From Mycolicibacterium vinylchloridicum (lineage in GTDB: Bacteria > Actinomycetota > Actinomycetes > Mycobacteriales > Mycobacteriaceae), in assembly GCF_013404075.1 (NCBI RefSeq), contig NZ_JACBJQ010000018.1, positions 1 through 64,000 on the forward strand: DNA of 64,000 bases. The letters run 5' to 3'. Of this stretch, positions 25,570-33,492 are shown in pieces; within the stretch, counting starts at the first letter, position 1, and each line of letters opens with the position of its first letter. The notes below the pieces were generated by a model. It was not told where the DNA came from, did not search any database, and saw nothing but the letters and a program-made list of their open reading frames with translations. The position numbers and the translations under genes are program-made.

Positions 25570-26649
25570 GTGCCGCAGATCGCCAAGCCGGCTCTTCTGC
25601 TGACCACCGCCGCGCTCGTGGCCGCGACCAGCCTGGCGTTCAGCCCGGTCGCGGCCGCGGACCCGGCCATCCCGCTGGATCCCGGCCAGCTGCCCGGCCT
25701 CGACGCCATGCAACTGCTCGGGCCGGTCGTCCAGCAGGCCGCGGGGAACCCCTCATCGGCGCAGTCGCTGCTGCTCGCGGCGGCTTCGCAACTCGCTGGT
25801 GGCGCAGCCACGCCGGGCGGCTCGGCGGCGCTGGCCCAGCAGGTCACCAAGTTCGTGCAGGAGGGCGGGGCCGCCGGCCCCTCCGCCGCATTGCCGTCGG
25901 CGGCTCCCCCCGCCGCCCAGGCGACTGGCATCGCGCACGGCACCACGCCGCTGCTGACGCCCGGCACGGGCAATGGCCCCGTCCCCCTGCCTGAACACCT
26001 CCCCGATGGCGCCGCGCCCAGCGCGATCTTCGGCACCGAGGCGCATCTGCCCATCGGCATCGACCCGACGCACGCCGTCGGCCCGGCGCCGGAGGCACTT
26101 CCAGAGGTGCCCACCCCGGTGACGGTCGTGAACCCGGCCGCGCCGCCGACCCCGACCGCGACACCAGTCGGCAACTCGATCAACGTCGCGACACCGAACC
26201 CGGCGCCCACGGCGGCGACTCCCCCGAACTACGACCCGGCGGCGCCGCCGACGCAGGACTTCATGTACCCGTCGATCAGTAACGGCTGTCTGAAGGACGG
26301 CGGCAACGTCATCGCGACCGCGATCTCGGTGGCCGGCCCGGCGAAGATCCCCACCCCCGGACCGGCGGCCGGCCAGACCGCCTACGTGTTCACCGCCGTC
26401 GGCACTCCCGCCCCGGCCGCCGAGCAGAAGCTGCCGCTGAACGTCACCTGGGTCAACCTGACCACCGGTAAGTCCGGCAGTGTCACACTCAAGCCCAACC
26501 CCGACATCAACTCCGCGGGCCCGACCACGCTGACCGCCATCGCCGACACCGGCTCGGGCAGCATCATGTCGACGATCTTCGGCCAGGTGACCACCGTGGA
26601 CAAGCAGTGCACCTTCATGCCGACGATCGGTTCCACCGTCGTGCCATAA
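25570..26649 (+). CDS. Ala/Pro-rich exported protein with C-terminal domain (Rv1157c type)
   Basis: This 359-residue protein has a signal peptide (LLLTTAALVAATSLAFS then PVAAADP), a long Ala/Pro/Gly-rich middle, and a folded C-terminal domain from about residue 225. Two cysteines there (NGCLKDGG and KQCTFMP) could form a disulphide. GTG at 25570 is preceded by GGGAG at ideal distance; the in-frame ATG at 25555 would place that ribosome site inside the gene. It shares the LLGPVVQQAAGNPSSAQSLL type of segment with its upstream neighbour. The function is unknown. Confidence 0.8.
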   Translation: MPQIAKPALLLTTAALVAATSLAFSPVAAADPAIPLDPGQLPGLDAMQLLGPVVQQAAGNPSSAQSLLLAAASQLAGGAATPGGSAALAQQVTKFVQEGGAAGPSAALPSAAPPAAQATGIAHGTTPLLTPGTGNGPVPLPEHLPDGAAPSAIFGTEAHLPIGIDPTHAVGPAPEALPEVPTPVTVVNPAAPPTPTATPVGNSINVATPNPAPTAATPPNYDPAAPPTQDFMYPSISNGCLKDGGNVIATAISVAGPAKIPTPGPAAGQTAYVFTAVGTPAPAAEQKLPLNVTWVNLTTGKSGSVTLKPNPDINSAGPTTLTAIADTGSGSIMSTIFGQVTTVDKQCTFMPTIGSTVVP

Positions 26650-26667
26650 AGCGCGAAAAGCCGCGCT
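26650..26667 (+). terminator. Short hairpin
   Basis: AGCGCG (26650-26655) and CGCGCT (26662-26667) pair around a six-base loop directly after the stop at 26649. It may separate the exported-protein pair from the acyltransferase gene. It is short and lacks a U-tract. Confidence 0.4.
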
Positions 26668-26707
26668 AGGGTTGGGAAATCGCAATCCCAACTTAGGGGC
26701 GGTTCGT

Positions 26708-28105
26708 ATGGAGATGCTCGATCCCCTTGACGCGATGTTGCTGACGGCCGAGCTGATCTCGAGCCCGATGCATGTCGCGCTCGCGCTGATCATGAGCCCG
26801 CCCGAGGGCATGACCGGCACGGCGTTCGTCGACGAGATGTATCAGCAGGGCCTGACCGCGTCCGACCCGGTGGACCCGCGATTGCGCCGGCGTCCGCACC
26901 GCGGAGTGGAGACCGGCGGCTTGTGGGTGTGGCGCGACGTGGCCGATCTCGACCTGAGCCGCCACCTGCACCGGCTGACGATGCCGCGCGGTTCGAGCAC
27001 CGACGACCTGTGGGCGCTGGTCTCCGAGTTACACGCCGAGCCGCTCGACCGGTCGGCACCGCTGTGGCTGGCGTATCTGATCGACGGCCTCGACGGCGAT
27101 CGGTGCGCCTTGTACATCAAGATCCATCACATCGTCGTCGACGGTGTCGCGGGCCTGAAGATGATCGGCGATTCGCTGACCGACGATCCGGATCGGCGCG
27201 CGATGGCGCCGTTCTACGCCAGCACCCAGCCCGCCAAATACCCGCGGCGCCGCAGCCTGAATCCGTTGTCGGTGGTGCGGGACGTCGCGGGCGCCGCGGC
27301 ATCGGGGGTGAGTCTGGCTCGCCATGTCGCGTCGGCGGAATTGGCGAACATCATCGGCGGGCTGACCACATCCACGGTGGCGACGCCGTTCGGCGCACCG
27401 CACACCAGGTTCAACACCAAGCTGAGCCCGTACCGGGTATTCGCGGCAACCAGCTTGGACCGCAAGCGAATTCGAGCCATCCAGGATGCGGCCGACGTGA
27501 CCGGCAATGACGTGGTGACGGCGTTGATCACCGGTGTGCTGCGGGATTGGCTGACCAAACAGGACGAGCTGCCCGATCAGTCGTTGGTGGCGCTGTGCCC
27601 GGTGACGGTCCGCGGGCGCGACGCGGCCGGCGACGACGGGCACGGCAACCAGTTCGGCCTGGGGCTGTGTCCGCTGCCGACCGCCGTCGAGGATCCGGCC
27701 GAGCGGCTTCGCCTGGTGCACTATGCGATGTCGAACGTCAAGCACCAGGTCGCCGCCAACGGGCCCGGCGCGATGCTGCTCGTGCTGATGCCGGCCGTCG
27801 TGCCGACGGCGCTGTCCCCGATGTTGCCGTTCGGCTCGCGGGTGAAGCCCAGCTACAACCTGCCGATCTCCAATGTGCCGGGACCGCAGACGCACAGCTA
27901 TTTCAACGGAGCCAGCGTCGACGAGATCTACCCCGTGTCTGTCGTGTACGACGGGATGGCACTCAATGTGACGCTGTGCTCCTACGCCGACCGGATCGGC
28001 GTGGGCTACATCGCCGACCGCGACGTGGTGGGCGACGTCGACGACCTGGTTCCGCTGACCGAAACCGCGCTCGCGGAACTCGAGGCCGCCATCGGGGTGG
28101 CCTAG
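26708..28105 (+). CDS. Wax ester synthase/diacylglycerol acyltransferase (WS/DGAT)
   Basis: This 465-residue enzyme of the mycobacterial Tgs/WS-DGAT family makes triacylglycerol or wax esters from acyl-CoA. The catalytic motif HHIVVDG is intact (His140, His141, Asp145). The family signature PLDAMLL near the start and NLPISNVPGP near the C-terminus are present. ATG at 26708 follows GGGGCGG; codons before it are poorly coding. It stands alone between two hairpins. The acceptor alcohol cannot be told from the sequence. Confidence 0.9.
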   Translation: MEMLDPLDAMLLTAELISSPMHVALALIMSPPEGMTGTAFVDEMYQQGLTASDPVDPRLRRRPHRGVETGGLWVWRDVADLDLSRHLHRLTMPRGSSTDDLWALVSELHAEPLDRSAPLWLAYLIDGLDGDRCALYIKIHHIVVDGVAGLKMIGDSLTDDPDRRAMAPFYASTQPAKYPRRRSLNPLSVVRDVAGAAASGVSLARHVASAELANIIGGLTTSTVATPFGAPHTRFNTKLSPYRVFAATSLDRKRIRAIQDAADVTGNDVVTALITGVLRDWLTKQDELPDQSLVALCPVTVRGRDAAGDDGHGNQFGLGLCPLPTAVEDPAERLRLVHYAMSNVKHQVAANGPGAMLLVLMPAVVPTALSPMLPFGSRVKPSYNLPISNVPGPQTHSYFNGASVDEIYPVSVVYDGMALNVTLCSYADRIGVGYIADRDVVGDVDDLVPLTETALAELEAAIGVA

Positions 28106-28116
28106 CTGCGTTGATC

Positions 28117-28162
28117 CAGAACTGAGAGCGAAAATTCGGGCGAATCGTCGCTCTCAGTTCTG
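28117..28162. terminator. 46-base inverted repeat between convergent genes
   Basis: Perfect 15-base arms, CAGAACTGAGAGCGA and its complement, enclose a 16-base loop that can itself pair (ATTCG/CGAAT). The element starts 11 bases after the acyltransferase stop and faces the small gene at 28175. A bidirectional terminator is the simplest reading. The stem is far stronger than needed, so it may also be a dispersed intergenic repeat. Confidence 0.7.
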
Positions 28163-28174
28163 CCTCAATGCCAG

Positions 28175-28321
28175 TTAGTACGCCATGAACAGGATTTCGT
28201 CCCGGCCATAGTCCATGCCGGGGTGCGCCGCGGCCAGGTGTTGCTTGGTCAGATCGACCAGCTCGTCCTCGTCCTTGGCACTGATCGCCTCACCACACGG
28301 GCAGTTGATGTGCGTCTTCAT
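28175..28321 (-). CDS. DUF1059 small protein
   Basis: This 48-residue protein of the DUF1059 type has the pattern CPCGEAI near the start, then an acidic helix, a QHLAAAHP motif and a C-terminal FMAY. The ATG at 28321 has a perfect ribosome site, GGAGGA, directly upstream. It is 8 bases downstream of the glycosylase gene, so they form one transcript. Cys/His residues suggest metal binding, which is inference. Confidence 0.85.
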   Translation of the reverse strand: MKTHINCPCGEAISAKDEDELVDLTKQHLAAAHPGMDYGRDEILFMAY

Positions 28322-28329
28322 GCTTCCTC

Positions 28330-28899
28330 CTATTTCTTGGCTGCAGCTTTCATCTTCTTCTTGTACGCCCTGACCTCTTCCAGCGACCCCTTGTCGACCA
28401 CATCGGCGATCGACATGTGGGTGCCGGCCTTGCCGTAATCGCCGGCCGCCTCGCGCCAGCCCTTGGGCGTGACGCCGTACTGCTTGCCCAGCAGGGCCAG
28501 GAAGATCTTGGCTTTCTGTTCGCCGAATCCGGGCAGGGCCTTCAGTCGGCGCAACACCTCGGCGCCGTCGGGGTCGCCGTCGAGCCACAGCCCGGCGGCG
28601 TTGCCGTCGTAGCGGTCGACGATCTCGCGGGCCAGGTCCTGCACCCGCTTGGCCATTGACCCCGGAAAGCGGTGCACGGCAGGCGTTGTCGAGAATTTCT
28701 CGGTGAACTGCTCGGGGTCGTAGTCGGCGACCAGCCGAGGGTCGATACCGCCGATCCGCTCGACGATCTTGCGCGGCCCGGCGAAGGCGGTTTCCATCGG
28801 GATCTGCTGATCCAGCAGCATTCCGGTCAGCAAGGCGAACGGATCCTCACTCAAAAGATCGTCGGACGCGGGATCCTGGGTGAGCTGCAATCTCGCCAT
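28330..28899 (-). CDS. HhH-GPD-type base-excision repair protein (Rv1156 type)
   Basis: This 189-residue protein starts MARLQLTQDPASDDLLSEDP and contains LLTGMLLDQQIPMETAF, the helix that precedes the DNA-binding hairpin in 3-methyladenine glycosylase relatives. The helix-hairpin-helix is LKALPGFGEQKAKIFLALL. The C-terminus is lysine-rich. ATG at 28899 is preferred; the open frame extends upstream to 28971 without support. In M. tuberculosis the next gene is Rv1155, which here lies 9 kb away beyond an inserted block. Confidence 0.85.
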   Translation of the reverse strand: MARLQLTQDPASDDLLSEDPFALLTGMLLDQQIPMETAFAGPRKIVERIGGIDPRLVADYDPEQFTEKFSTTPAVHRFPGSMAKRVQDLAREIVDRYDGNAAGLWLDGDPDGAEVLRRLKALPGFGEQKAKIFLALLGKQYGVTPKGWREAAGDYGKAGTHMSIADVVDKGSLEEVRAYKKKMKAAAKK

Positions 28900-28946
28900 G
28901 GCAGTCAGTTTAGGTCCAGGCACAGCTAGCAGGACAGGAGTGGCAC

Positions 28947-30128
28947 ATGTCGGGTGCGGTAGCGCTCGCACTGGCGGTCGCGCTCGCCGCGGTCGCGCTG
29001 ATCGTCGGCGCCATCGCCGTCCTGACCCGCAGCGTGGTCAGCACTCCCGCCGAGCGCACGGTGCACGCCGCGCTGCACACCGCCTCGCTGGCGGCCCGCT
29101 CGCTACGCAAGGGCCTGGACGCCGACTCCGCCGCCGGCGCCGCCCCGCACCTGCGCAGCCTGACCGGCTCCGACGGCGTCGCGATCTACGACGGCGACAC
29201 GGCCCTGCTCGCCCTCGACCCACCCGACGATGTGTTGTGGACGCCGGCCGCCCTGGAGATCTCTCACCACACCGCCCGCGACGCGATCGCCGGCCAGCGC
29301 CGGGTGCTGGCCCGCGAACAGTCCCCCGCCGTCGTGGCCCAGCCGATCCTCGACGACGACGGCACTGTGATCGGCGTCCTCGTCGTGGTCAATGCCGACG
29401 AGCCGTCGCCCGGAATGCTCGGCGCCATCGCCGAGGTCGCGCGCTACGCCGCCAGCCAGCTCGAGCTCGCCGAGCTCGACGCGTCGCGGGCCCGCCTCGA
29501 CCGCGCCGAGGTGCTCGCGCTGCGCGCACAGATCAGCCCGCACTTCATCTACAACGCGCTGAACACCATTGCCTCGTTCGTCCGCACCGACCCCGACCGG
29601 GCCCGCGACCTCATCCTGGAATTCGCCGACTTCACCCGGTATTCGTTTCGCTCCGCGGGGCCCTACACGGTGCTGGCCGACGAGCTGCGCAACATCGACC
29701 GCTACCTGACGCTCGAGCGCGCCCGCTTCGGCCCGAATCTGTCGGTGACACTGCAGGTCGCACCGGAGGTGCTGACGGTCGTGGTCCCATTCCTGGCGCT
29801 GCAGCCGTTGGTGGAGAACGCGGTCCGGCACGGCCTGGCCGGACGCCAAGGCGGGTCGATCGAAATCGTCGCGCGCGACGAAGGTTCCGACTGTGTCATC
29901 AGCGTGGAGGACGACGGTATCGGCATGGACCCCGAGGTCCTGCGCTCCGGGCACGGCGACGTCCTCGGCGAGGGCGAGCAGACCGCCCACGTCGGACTGA
30001 GCAATGTCGACCATCGCCTGCGTGCGGCCTTCGGCAACGACTACGGTCTGGTGGTCGAGACCGCCCCGGACGCCGGTACGAAGGTGATCATGCGGGTGCC
30101 GAAGTTCCGCACGGGCGTCAGAGTTTGA
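28947..30128 (+). CDS. LytS-type sensor histidine kinase
   Basis: This 393-residue kinase has one N-terminal helix (ALALAVALAAVALIVGAIAVL), a GAF-like sensory region (residues about 60-160; SDGVAIYDGDTALLAL), the His_kinase-type phosphoacceptor motif QISPHFIYNALNTI with His199, and an ATPase domain (PLVENAVRHGL, EDDGIGM, GLSNVDHRL). The absence of a multi-helix receptor distinguishes it from LytS itself and suggests intracellular sensing. ATG at 28947 follows ACAGGAG. The partner regulator begins 15 bases after its stop. Confidence 0.9.
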   Translation: MSGAVALALAVALAAVALIVGAIAVLTRSVVSTPAERTVHAALHTASLAARSLRKGLDADSAAGAAPHLRSLTGSDGVAIYDGDTALLALDPPDDVLWTPAALEISHHTARDAIAGQRRVLAREQSPAVVAQPILDDDGTVIGVLVVVNADEPSPGMLGAIAEVARYAASQLELAELDASRARLDRAEVLALRAQISPHFIYNALNTIASFVRTDPDRARDLILEFADFTRYSFRSAGPYTVLADELRNIDRYLTLERARFGPNLSVTLQVAPEVLTVVVPFLALQPLVENAVRHGLAGRQGGSIEIVARDEGSDCVISVEDDGIGMDPEVLRSGHGDVLGEGEQTAHVGLSNVDHRLRAAFGNDYGLVVETAPDAGTKVIMRVPKFRTGVRV

Positions 30129-30143
30129 CCGGAGGAGACAACG

Positions 30144-30923
30144 ATGGCAGGGCTGTGGGTGCTGGCGGTCGACGACGAAGCCCCCGCGCTCGACGAGCTC
30201 ACCTACCTCCTCGGTGAACATCCCGACGTCGCCGAGGTGGCCGGCGCCGGCGACGCCACCTCCGCGCTGCGCATCATCAACGAACGCACCGTCGACGCGA
30301 TCTTCCTCGACATCAACATGCCAGGCCTGTCCGGCCTCGAATTGGCCAGTGTACTGGGCAATTTCGCGCATCCGCCCGCAGTCGTCTTCGTCACAGCGCA
30401 CGACGACAAGGCGCTGGCGGCCTTCGAGGTCGGCGCGCTGGACTACTTGCTCAAGCCGATCCGCAAGGAGCGTCTCGACGAGGCCGTCCGCCGGGTGATG
30501 TCCGCCCGCACCGCAGAGTCCGCCCCATCGGCCGACGAACCGCAGGCCGACACCATCCCGGTCGAGCTCGGTGGCGTCACCCAGCTGGTGCGCTGCGACA
30601 CCATCGGCTGGGTGGAGGCCGAAGGCGACTACGCCCGCCTGCACGCCGCCTCCGGATCGCATCTGGTGCGAATTCCGTTGAGCACCTTGGAAGACCGCTG
30701 GCGCAACCGCGGCTTCCAGCGGGTGCACCGCTCCTATCTCGTCGCACTGAACATGGTGACCGGCCTGCGCACTTCCGGCGCGTCGACGATGGTGCGGATG
30801 CGCGCCAACGGCGCATCGGCGGCGGTCGAACTGCCGGTCAGCCGCCGCCAGGCCCGCGAACTGCGCGATCGGCTCATCCGCGACCCGATGCGGACCTTCC
30901 GCCCCGGTACCACCAATGACTAG
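30144..30923 (+). CDS. LytTR-family response regulator
   Basis: This 259-residue regulator has a receiver domain (acidic VDDE at 9-12, phosphoacceptor Asp56 in FLDINMPG, Lys in YLLKPIR) and a C-terminal LytTR DNA-binding domain (residues about 150-250; IGWVEAEGDYARLH, FQRVHRSYLVAL). Such regulators bind pairs of direct repeats. A fitting pair lies at 33018-33047 before the DUF485-symporter genes. ATG at 30144 follows GGAGGAG. Its stop overlaps the next start by 8 bases. Confidence 0.92.
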   Translation: MAGLWVLAVDDEAPALDELTYLLGEHPDVAEVAGAGDATSALRIINERTVDAIFLDINMPGLSGLELASVLGNFAHPPAVVFVTAHDDKALAAFEVGALDYLLKPIRKERLDEAVRRVMSARTAESAPSADEPQADTIPVELGGVTQLVRCDTIGWVEAEGDYARLHAASGSHLVRIPLSTLEDRWRNRGFQRVHRSYLVALNMVTGLRTSGASTMVRMRANGASAAVELPVSRRQARELRDRLIRDPMRTFRPGTTND

Positions 30924-31296
30924 GCCGAGCCGCCCGCAGCGCGAACGCGTGGTGCTGGCCCACCGGCGCGGCACCCGCGTGGTGCACACCCGCGTCGAGG
31001 TCCAGGAGCAGACCGAGATCGGCGACGCCCTGGTACGCGGCCTGGTGCGAGCCCAGCTCGGTCTGGCACTGCGGCTGGCCCTGCTGGTGGCCGGCGGCAT
31101 GGCCGCGCTGCCATTGCTCAATGCGGTGTTCCCAGAACTGTCCAGCGCCAGCGTGTTCGGGGTGCGGCTGAACTGGCTGACCCTGGCGGTACTGGTCTAC
31201 CCCGCGCTCTACGGTGTCGGCCGGCTGTTCATCCGGCTGGCCGAACAGGGCGAGCGCGACTTCATGGGCGTGGTCGACGACGAGAGTCCGCCATGA
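30916..31296 (+). CDS. Two-helix membrane protein, DUF485-like partner
   Basis: This 126-residue protein has a basic N-terminus, two helices (LALRLALLVAGGMAALPLL and NWLTLAVLVYPALYGVG) and an acidic C-terminal tail (RLAEQGERDFMGVVDDE). Its size, layout and place directly before a sodium:solute symporter match the small companion proteins of ActP-type transporters. It overlaps the response regulator upstream and the symporter downstream (ATGA), so all four genes form one operon. Confidence 0.75.
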   Translation: MTRPSRPQRERVVLAHRRGTRVVHTRVEVQEQTEIGDALVRGLVRAQLGLALRLALLVAGGMAALPLLNAVFPELSSASVFGVRLNWLTLAVLVYPALYGVGRLFIRLAEQGERDFMGVVDDESPP

Positions 31297-33011
31297 GCGC
31301 ATCGACGGCGACGGCCCTCACCGCCGGTGGCCTGCTGGCCGCCGCCGTGGCGACGGTGGCTGTCGGCGCCTACGGGGTTCGGCTCTCGCGCACCACGTCC
31401 GACTTCCTGGTGGCCTCCCGCACAGTCGGCTCACGCTGGAACGCTGCCGCGATCTCCGGTGAATACCTGTCGGCGGCTTCGTTTCTCGGTGTCGCCGGGC
31501 TGATCGCCAAGTACGGAGCCGACGCGCTGTGGTATCCGGTCGGGTTCACCGCGGGCTATCTGGGCCTGCTGTTGTTCGTCTCCGCCCCGCTGCGGCGGTC
31601 CGGCGCCTACACCGTGCCCGACTTCGCCGAGTTCCGGCTGGGCTCGCCTCAGGTCCGCCGGGTCGCGATGATCGTGGTGGTGACGGTCTGCGTCCTCTAC
31701 CTGATCCCGCAGTACCAGGGCGCCGGTATCGCCCTGAAAGCCCTTCTCGGCGTGCCTGTTTGGCTGGGCCCGTTGGTTGTCGGCGGGATCGTGATCGTCA
31801 ACGTCGTCGGCGGCGGGATGCGGTCCATCACGTTCGTGCAGGCGTTCCAGTACTGGCTCAAGCTGACCGCCGTCGCCGTCCCGGCACTGGTGCTGCTGAT
31901 GCATTTCGGTCACGGGCACGCCCAGCTCGGTGGCCCGCTCCCTCCGACGGTGGACCAGCAGACCGTCGTCACCGTCGAGACCGATGTCGTCGTCACCGTC
32001 GCCGACCCTGCCGGGGTGACGGTGAACTCTGAGCCGCTGCCCGGCGCCGGTCAGTACAGCCTGCCGGAGGGAACGACCCTGACACTGGCCGCGGGCGCCC
32101 AGACCCCCGTCGTCGCCGGGGCGCCGGCCAGCGGCACGGCATGGATTCAGAACGGCGGCGGGCTGGGTGGCAATCACCCTCTTTACCAAGTGTTTTCGAT
32201 CATGGTGGCGACATTTCTTGGGGCGATGGGCCTGCCGCATGTGCTGGTTCGCTTCTACACCAACCCCGACGGGCGCGCAGCACGCCGGACGGCCTTGACC
32301 GTGATCGGCCTGCTGGCGTTGTTCTATCTGTTCCCTGTCCTGCTCGGGGTGTTCGCCCGGCTGTATGTGCCCCAGCTGCTCGTCACCGGCAAGGCCGACG
32401 CCGCCGTGTTGCTACTGCCGTCGGCCGCGATCGCCGGGCTGCCCGGTGAGCTGATCGGGGCGCTGGTCGCCGCGGGCGCCATCGCGGCCTTCCTCGCGAC
32501 GTCGTCAGGGCTGCTGGTCAGCATCGCCGGCGCGCTGTCCACCGACGTATTGCGCGGCCGGGTCAGCGATTTCCGGCTGGTGGCGCTGATCGCGGGGCTC
32601 GTCCCGATTCCGCTGTCCCTCGTCTCCCCTGTGCTGGACCTGTCCCGCGGCGTCGGACTGGCCTTCGCCGTCGCGGCCTCGACGCTGTGCCCGCTGCTGG
32701 TGCTCGGCATCTGGTGGCGCGGGCTGACGGCGGCGGGCGCGATCGCGGGTCTGACCGTCGGCGCGTTGGCCTCCGGGGTGGCCATTCTGATCGCGGTCAC
32801 CGGCTGGGTCGACGACGACGTGCTCGGCGGCTGGCTGACGACGCTGATCGGCTATCCCGCCGCCGTCACGGTCCCGCTGGCGTTCGCGACGATGGTGCTG
32901 GTCAGCCGGTTCACCCGAGGCGATGTGCCACCCGACGTGGCGCGCATCTTCGCCCGCATGCACGTGCCGGAACGGCTCGGGATGGGCCTGGAACGAGTCC
33001 CGCGCGGCTGA
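31293..33011 (+). CDS. Sodium:solute symporter with extended outer loop
   Basis: This 572-residue SSS-family transporter has about thirteen helices. The helix-1 motif SGEYLSAASFLGVAGL is typical of the acetate/pyruvate symporter branch. GLPHVLVRFYTNPDGRAARRT is the conserved cytoplasmic loop. An unusual hydrophilic insert of about 90 residues (205-295) rich in Val/Thr/Gly sits between helices, probably outside the membrane. The substrate is probably a short carboxylate, by family. The start overlaps the upstream stop as ATGA. Confidence 0.88.
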   Translation: MSASTATALTAGGLLAAAVATVAVGAYGVRLSRTTSDFLVASRTVGSRWNAAAISGEYLSAASFLGVAGLIAKYGADALWYPVGFTAGYLGLLLFVSAPLRRSGAYTVPDFAEFRLGSPQVRRVAMIVVVTVCVLYLIPQYQGAGIALKALLGVPVWLGPLVVGGIVIVNVVGGGMRSITFVQAFQYWLKLTAVAVPALVLLMHFGHGHAQLGGPLPPTVDQQTVVTVETDVVVTVADPAGVTVNSEPLPGAGQYSLPEGTTLTLAAGAQTPVVAGAPASGTAWIQNGGGLGGNHPLYQVFSIMVATFLGAMGLPHVLVRFYTNPDGRAARRTALTVIGLLALFYLFPVLLGVFARLYVPQLLVTGKADAAVLLLPSAAIAGLPGELIGALVAAGAIAAFLATSSGLLVSIAGALSTDVLRGRVSDFRLVALIAGLVPIPLSLVSPVLDLSRGVGLAFAVAASTLCPLLVLGIWWRGLTAAGAIAGLTVGALASGVAILIAVTGWVDDDVLGGWLTTLIGYPAAVTVPLAFATMVLVSRFTRGDVPPDVARIFARMHVPERLGMGLERVPRG

Positions 33012-33017
33012 TCAACA

Positions 33018-33047
33018 ACCGTTCAGCGCCGACCGCCAACCGTTCAC
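33018..33047 (+). promoter_or_regulatory. LytTR-type direct repeats
   Basis: ACCGTTCAG (33018-33026) and ACCGTTCAC (33039-33047) lie 12 bases apart, 21 bases start to start. The remembered LytTR consensus is two copies of [TA][AC][CA]GTTN[AG][TG] 12-13 bases apart. The first copy fits fully and the second misses one base. The pair lies about 95 bases before the DUF485 start, upstream of a possible -10 TACGGT (33091-33096), as expected for an activator. The obvious ligand is the regulator encoded at 30144. Confidence 0.7.
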
Positions 33048-33097
33048 CGCATGGTCCGCGCGAGCCCTAGGGCTGTGATGCACCTCTCAATACGGTA

Positions 33098-33117
33098 GTG
33101 AACACATCGGAGTTCAC
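33098..33117. promoter_or_regulatory. Inverted repeat GTGAAC-N8-GTTCAC
   Basis: Perfect 6-base arms, GTGAAC (33098-33103) and GTTCAC (33112-33117), begin just after the probable -10 at 33091-33096, where a repressor would block transcription. The spacing is wrong for a Crp site. The protein that binds is unknown. Confidence 0.45.
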
Positions 33118-33141
33118 ACCCCCCGAACTGAGGAGCATGTG

Positions 33142-33492
33142 GTGCCCACAACCGACCTGCCGCCGGCCGAAACCCAACCCAGCGGCGCGGAGTATCTGGC
33201 CGTACAGGCCAGTCCCGAGTTCCAGGAGCTGCGCAGCACGTTGCGTCGCTTCGTCTTCCCCACAACGGCGTTCTTCCTGATCTGGTACGCCACCTACGTC
33301 CTTCTCGGCGCGTTCGCCCACGACTTCATGGCGATCAAGGTGTGGGGCAACGTCAACGTCGGCCTGCTCATCGGTCTCGGCCAGTTCCTGACGACGTTCC
33401 TCATCACCGGCCTGTACGTCCGGTTCGCCAACCGCGAGCTCGACCCGCGTGCCGAAGCCATCCGCACCGAGATGGAAGGCGCCGCGAAGTGA
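33142..33492 (+). CDS. DUF485 membrane protein
   Basis: This 116-residue protein of the DUF485 family has two helices (FFLIWYATYVLLGAFAHDF and NVGLLIGLGQFLTTFLITG) and ends LYVRFANRELDPRAEAIR, the family signature. Such proteins accompany ActP/MctC acetate symporters. GTG at 33142 has AGGAG at good distance; a GTG one codon earlier is too close to it. The stop overlaps the symporter start as GTGA, so the pair is translationally coupled. Confidence 0.92.
   Translation: MPTTDLPPAETQPSGAEYLAVQASPEFQELRSTLRRFVFPTTAFFLIWYATYVLLGAFAHDFMAIKVWGNVNVGLLIGLGQFLTTFLITGLYVRFANRELDPRAEAIRTEMEGAAK

Noticed and set aside
33098..33117. Crp site at the symporter promoter
   Set aside because: GTGA and TCAC are 12 bases apart instead of six.
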